Part shown: piece after piece, positions 7,493-9,746 of the stretch | Position numbering within the stretch: position 1 is the first letter of the stretch | Layout of the letters: each line of letters starts with the position of its first letter | Assembly: GCA_029239935.1 (NCBI GenBank) | Contig: JARBTY010000124.1 | Coordinates: forward strand, 1 to 9,746 | From: Clostridia bacterium | Lineage (GTDB): Bacteria > Bacillota_A > Clostridia > Lachnospirales > Cellulosilyticaceae | Length of the DNA: 9,746 nucleotides | Direction: 5' to 3' | Notes under the pieces: generated by a model | Databases searched by the model: none | What the model was told of the DNA's origin: nothing | The model's input: the letters and a program-made list of their open reading frames with translations, nothing else | Translations under genes and position numbers: made by a program

Positions 7493-7522
7493 ATCATATC
7501 TGCTTAGCGCTTAGGCTGTCTA
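7493..7522 (-). promoter_or_regulatory. Candidate promoter of the kinase-regulator operon
   Basis: On the minus strand TAGACA (7517-7522) is followed after 18 bases by TATGAT (7493-7498), each hexamer one mismatch from consensus. An overlapping TATAAT (7488-7493) has no matching -35. Predicted initiation near 7486 leaves a leader of about 40 bases before the kinase ATG. Confidence 0.5.
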
Positions 7523-7545
7523 TTCATTTTAAACAATCACCTTCC

Positions 7546-7575
7546 TTGCTTAAGACTTGCTAATAAGTGTATAAT
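7546..7575 (+). promoter_or_regulatory. Candidate promoter of the DEAD-box helicase gene
   Basis: A perfect TATAAT (7570-7575) lies 18 bases downstream of TTGCTT (7546-7551), a half-matching -35. Predicted initiation near 7582 gives a leader of about 30 bases before the ATG at 7613. The -35 overlaps the left arm of the inverted repeat at 7549-7603. Confidence 0.5.
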
Positions 7576-7603
7576 AAGTTATATTAAATGACTTAGTCTT
7601 AAG
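7549..7603. repeat. 9-bp inverted repeat bracketing the helicase promoter and RBS
   Basis: CTTAAGACT (7549-7557) is matched by its exact inverse AGTCTTAAG (7595-7603), with 37 bases between. The left arm overlaps the proposed -35 and the right arm overlaps the ribosome binding site AAGGAG (7601-7606). The left arm lies upstream of the predicted transcription start, so an mRNA hairpin is unlikely and a protein-binding pair is the more natural reading. Chance is not excluded. Confidence 0.4.
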
Positions 7604-7612
7604 GAGATTCCA

Positions 7613-8749
7613 ATGAATAATGCTTTCCAAGATTTTAACATCAACACAAATATAATAAATGGGTTAGAAAAACAACAAATTACCGTTCCTACAGAAATCC
7701 AGCTTCTCACTATCCCTGCCCTATTAGAAGGCAAAGATATTATCGCTGAGTCTCACACTGGCAGCGGCAAAACCCTTGCTTTTCTTGTGCCTTTATTTCA
7801 AAAGATAGATAGCTCTAAACGGGAGATGCAGGCTATTATCCTGGCTCCAACTCATGAATTAGTTATGCAAATCTACAATCAAATTACTCTGCTTGCCGCC
7901 AACGCTGCTCTTCCTATCACTGCTACAACCATTATGGGTGAAGTCAATATTGAAAGGCAGATTAAAAAGCTCAAAGAAAAACCTCATATATTAGTCGGAA
8001 CTCCAGGGCGTATACTGGACTTAATCAAAAAGAAAAAAGTCACCCATACCACCATCAAAACCATGATTATCGATGAGGCCGACCACCTTTTAGAGCGCAA
8101 TGAGTCTGCAACGATTAAAGCGATGCTCCATGCGACTCCAAGAGAAAAACAGCTTTGTATTTTTTCTGCTACGATTAACAAAAAGACCGGTGAAACGATT
8201 CTGCCTTTTATGAAAGAACCTGTTACACTCAAAACCGCTCCTCAAACAGCACTTAATCCTAATATCGAACATATGTATATTGTGGTTGATAAAAGAGATA
8301 AATTCGAGACGCTCAAAAAGCTTATTGCTGCTACCTCTCCTGAGAGAGCCTTGATTTTTGTAAATCAAAGCAATGAGATTGACCTCACGGTTGATAAACT
8401 CAAATACCATAAATTTGCTGCTGCAGGCATCTCCGGCAGTACACAAAAAGAAGAACGCAAAACAGCACTTACACAGTTTAGAAGCGGCAAGGTCAAATAT
8501 CTGGTATCCTCTGACCTATCAGCTAGAGGGCTGGATGTCCCTGAGATCACCCATATCTTTCACCTTGACTTCCCGCCTACTGCCAATGACTATCTTCACC
8601 GCGCTGGCCGAACAGCCCGCGGCAACTTCTCTGGCACTTCTATAGGTATTACGACAGAAAAAGAAGCTATCAGAATCTACGAACGCACCTTTGGTATCAA
8701 GATTTTACCTAAAAAATTATTTAAAGGTACTCTGCTGCCTGTGGTCTAA
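7613..8749 (+). CDS. Short DEAD-box ATP-dependent RNA helicase, YfmL-like
   Basis: This 378-residue protein is a bare two-domain DEAD-box core that uses ATP to remodel RNA. Visible motifs are the Q-motif region (PTEIQ, 26-30), motif I SHTGSGKT (47-54, K53), motif Ia APTHELVMQI (78-87), TPGR (130-133), DEAD (154-157), SAT (185-187), the FVNQ segment (249-252), ARGLD (304-308) and HRAGRTAR (329-336). It ends without the basic or RRM-like C-terminal extension of CshA or DbpA. The length, the AES-TGSGKT context, LVMQI and the HILVGTPGR stretch resemble Bacillus subtilis YfmL, a cold-related helicase linked to 50S ribosome assembly; this match is from memory. Motif Ia has His where PTREL is usual. 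AAGGAG at 7601-7606 lies six bases before the ATG. The zinc transporter gene follows after 37 bases with no terminator seen between. Confidence 0.93.
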   Translation: MNNAFQDFNINTNIINGLEKQQITVPTEIQLLTIPALLEGKDIIAESHTGSGKTLAFLVPLFQKIDSSKREMQAIILAPTHELVMQIYNQITLLAANAALPITATTIMGEVNIERQIKKLKEKPHILVGTPGRILDLIKKKKVTHTTIKTMIIDEADHLLERNESATIKAMLHATPREKQLCIFSATINKKTGETILPFMKEPVTLKTAPQTALNPNIEHMYIVVDKRDKFETLKKLIAATSPERALIFVNQSNEIDLTVDKLKYHKFAAAGISGSTQKEERKTALTQFRSGKVKYLVSSDLSARGLDVPEITHIFHLDFPPTANDYLHRAGRTARGNFSGTSIGITTEKEAIRIYERTFGIKILPKKLFKGTLLPVV

Positions 8750-8774
8750 TCTATACTATTTTTTCTGAATGAAT

Positions 8775-8780
8775 AGGGGG
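8775..8780 (+). promoter_or_regulatory. Ribosome binding site deciding the zupT-like start
   Basis: AGGGGG ends six bases before the ATG at 8787. The in-frame ATG 18 bases earlier (8769) has only a pyrimidine-rich stretch upstream and would place this Shine-Dalgarno inside the coding region, so 8787 is taken as the start. Confidence 0.75.
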
Positions 8781-8786
8781 AATATT

Positions 8787-9602
8787 ATGTCAGTAGATAC
8801 AAACACCATTTTAATTGCTTTTGGCCTTACTTTATTTGCAGGACTATCAACGGGAATAGGCAGCGCACTAGCCTTCTTTACCAAAAGAACCAATACGAAG
8901 TTTTTGTCTATTTCCTTGGGTTTTTCTGCTGGCGTGATGATTTATGTATCCTTTGTAGAGATTTTTCAAAAAGCTTTGGATTCTCTAACTTCCGAGTTTG
9001 GGTTAAGAAGTGGTACTCTGTTTACTGTTTTAGGCTTTTTTGGCGGAATGCTACTTATTGCGCTTATTGACAAGCTTGTACCCTCTTTTGAAAACCCCCA
9101 TGAAATTCGAAATGTGGAAGAATTGTCCGAACCTGACTATTCTAAAAACAAAAAACTTTTGAGAATGGGTATGATGTCGGCTCTTGCCATTGCTATTCAT
9201 AATTTTCCCGAAGGTTTAGCTACCTTTATGGCAGCCATCAAGGATATCAGCATTGGTCTGCCTATTGCTGTTGCTATAGCTATTCACAATATCCCCGAAG
9301 GTATTGCGGTATCCGTTCCTATCTATTATGCAACGGGCAGCAAGAAAAAAGCTTTTTATTACTCCTTTTTATCCGGACTTTCAGAGCCTGTAGGTGCTCT
9401 CGTGGGATTTTTCCTTTTATCAAGATTTTTTAATGAGGCCACCTTTGGTATTCTTTTTGCCGTTGTAGCAGGTATTATGGTTTACATCTCTCTCGATGAA
9501 CTGCTGCCAACCTCTGAAAAATACGGGGAACATCATCTCTCCATTTACGGTTTGATTGCTGGTATGGTTGTGATGGCCGTGAGCTTGATCTTATTTTTAT
9601 AA
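8787..9602 (+). CDS. zupT: ZIP-family divalent metal (zinc) transporter, ZupT-like
   Basis: This 271-residue polytopic membrane protein is predicted to import zinc and possibly other divalent metals. Eight hydrophobic segments can be placed at about 8-31, 38-59, 77-97, 127-149, 157-181, 188-211, 218-236 and 252-271. The two metal-site motifs are intact: HNFPEG at 138-143 and HNIPEG at 168-173. E200 in GLSEPVGA and the DELLP segment at 237-241 are also typical of bacterial ZupT. The loop between helices 3 and 4 (about 100-125) is acidic and has few histidines, unlike the histidine-rich loop of many eukaryotic ZIPs. The gene probably shares a transcript with the helicase upstream. No Zur-like operator is visible directly upstream. 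Family is certain; metal specificity is inferred. Confidence 0.93.
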   Translation: MSVDTNTILIAFGLTLFAGLSTGIGSALAFFTKRTNTKFLSISLGFSAGVMIYVSFVEIFQKALDSLTSEFGLRSGTLFTVLGFFGGMLLIALIDKLVPSFENPHEIRNVEELSEPDYSKNKKLLRMGMMSALAIAIHNFPEGLATFMAAIKDISIGLPIAVAIAIHNIPEGIAVSVPIYYATGSKKKAFYYSFLSGLSEPVGALVGFFLLSRFFNEATFGILFAVVAGIMVYISLDELLPTSEKYGEHHLSIYGLIAGMVVMAVSLILFL

Positions 9603-9654
9603 CTATACTTGAATCACCATTGGCCAGTTGCTTTCCCCACAATTCAAAGTATAG
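9603..9654 (+). repeat. Imperfect hairpin just after zupT
   Basis: CTATACTT (9603-9610) pairs with AAGTATAG (9647-9654), and GAAT (9611-9614) pairs with ATTC (9642-9645), leaving A9646 as a one-base bulge. The loop is 27 bases. The stem is followed by AAAAGTC and not by a T run, so it is a poor terminator. It begins directly after the zupT stop codon. Confidence 0.45.
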
Positions 9655-9655
9655 A
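9628..9655 (+). promoter_or_regulatory. Weak candidate promoter for the gene at 9700
   Basis: TTGCTT (9628-9633) and TATAGA (9650-9655) are separated by 16 bases. Initiation would be near 9662, inside the 5' arm of the downstream hairpin, so a transcript from this promoter would lack part of that arm. Both hexamers are imperfect. Confidence 0.25.
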
Positions 9656-9699
9656 AAAGTCACCTCCTGCGCATTCTAACATGCAAGGAGGTGACTTTT
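9655..9699 (+). promoter_or_regulatory. Long hairpin sequestering a near-ideal Shine-Dalgarno sequence
   Basis: Arms 9655-9668 (AAAAGTCACCTCCT) and 9686-9699 (AGGAGGTGACTTTT) are perfectly complementary over 14 bp. A further GCAT/ATGC pairing (9671-9674 with 9681-9684) lies across a small internal loop, and the apical loop is TCTAAC. The 3' arm plus A9685 reads AAGGAGGTGA, the full complement of the 16S rRNA 3' end, and ends five bases before the ATG at 9700. In a read-through transcript the ribosome binding site would be fully paired. The stem is followed by only four T before ATG, so it could also act as a weak terminator for zupT. Confidence 0.75.
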
Positions 9700-9746
9700 A
9701 TGTCTAAAAAAGGCAATGGTATGTCCACTTATACTAAAGAAATGCT
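9700..9746 (+). CDS. Start of an unidentified gene, cut by window edge
   Basis: An ATG at 9700 with a near-ideal Shine-Dalgarno (9685-9694, five-base spacing) opens a frame that stays open to the window end. It encodes MSKKGNGMSTYTKEML (16 residues, the last codon read as CTN). This is too short to assign a family. The short basic N-terminus and the Tyr-Thr-Lys-Glu stretch would be compatible with a DNA-binding or transposase-type protein, and a ribosome binding site locked in a hairpin is typical of insertion-sequence transposase genes, but this is a guess. A later in-frame ATG (9721) has no good ribosome binding site. Confidence 0.6.
   Translation, partial: MSKKGNGMSTYTKEM

Noticed and set aside
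7502..7514. Direct repeat GCTTAG-C-GCTTAG in the divergent intergenic region
   Set aside because: It is only six bases per copy and next to no diagnostic partner; not enough to call an operator.
8373..8645. 90-codon plus-strand frame inside the helicase gene
   Set aside because: It is an alternative frame across helicase motifs IV-VI; the helicase frame is conserved and complete.
8769..8786. Upstream in-frame ATG for the zinc transporter (six extra residues)
   Set aside because: No Shine-Dalgarno precedes it, whereas AGGGGG is correctly placed for the ATG at 8787.
1..9746. CRISPR array, tRNA, rRNA or prophage genes
   Set aside because: No regularly spaced repeats, no tRNA-like cloverleaf or rRNA stretches, and no phage structural or integrase motifs were seen on either strand.

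Overview
The window looks like chromosomal DNA of a low-GC Gram-positive bacterium, most likely a member of Clostridia (Bacillota). The basis is AT-rich intergenic DNA, strong AGGAGG-type ribosome binding sites, a YesM/YesN-style two-component pair beside a carbohydrate ABC transporter, and a lipoprotein binding protein with a Lachnospiraceae-like acidic/alanine linker after the lipobox. The genus cannot be fixed from the sequence alone.

Bases 1-7445 (all on the minus strand) form a sugar-sensing and uptake locus. In transcription order it contains a membrane sensor histidine kinase (5688-7445) and its AraC-type response regulator (4622-5707, overlapping the kinase by 20 bases). The pair is closed by an intrinsic terminator that overlaps the regulator stop codon. 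After a 222-base regulatory gap come a lipoprotein solute-binding protein (3032-4399, GTG start), two CUT1-type permeases (2062-2973 and 1216-2052) and an FAD-dependent oxidoreductase cut by the window edge (1-1178). No ATPase gene is present, which is common for Bacillota CUT1 importers that share an MsmX/MsmK-type ATPase encoded elsewhere. The likely logic is that the kinase senses an extracellular carbohydrate or a bound form of it, the regulator activates the binding-protein promoter, the importer brings in the substrate, and the cytoplasmic flavoenzyme oxidises it or a product. The substrate is unknown.

Bases 7446-7612 are a divergent intergenic region with a candidate promoter on each strand. 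The helicase side carries a 9-bp inverted repeat that brackets its promoter and ribosome binding site.

Bases 7613-9602 (plus strand) hold a short YfmL-like DEAD-box RNA helicase and a ZupT-like ZIP-family metal transporter 37 bases downstream, probably co-transcribed.

Bases 9603-9746 hold an imperfect hairpin, then a long near-perfect hairpin whose 3' arm contains an almost ideal Shine-Dalgarno sequence, then the first 16 codons of an unidentified gene. This occluded ribosome binding site is the most unusual structure here. It could be the protected left end of an insertion sequence, a translational switch, or the zupT transcript terminator.
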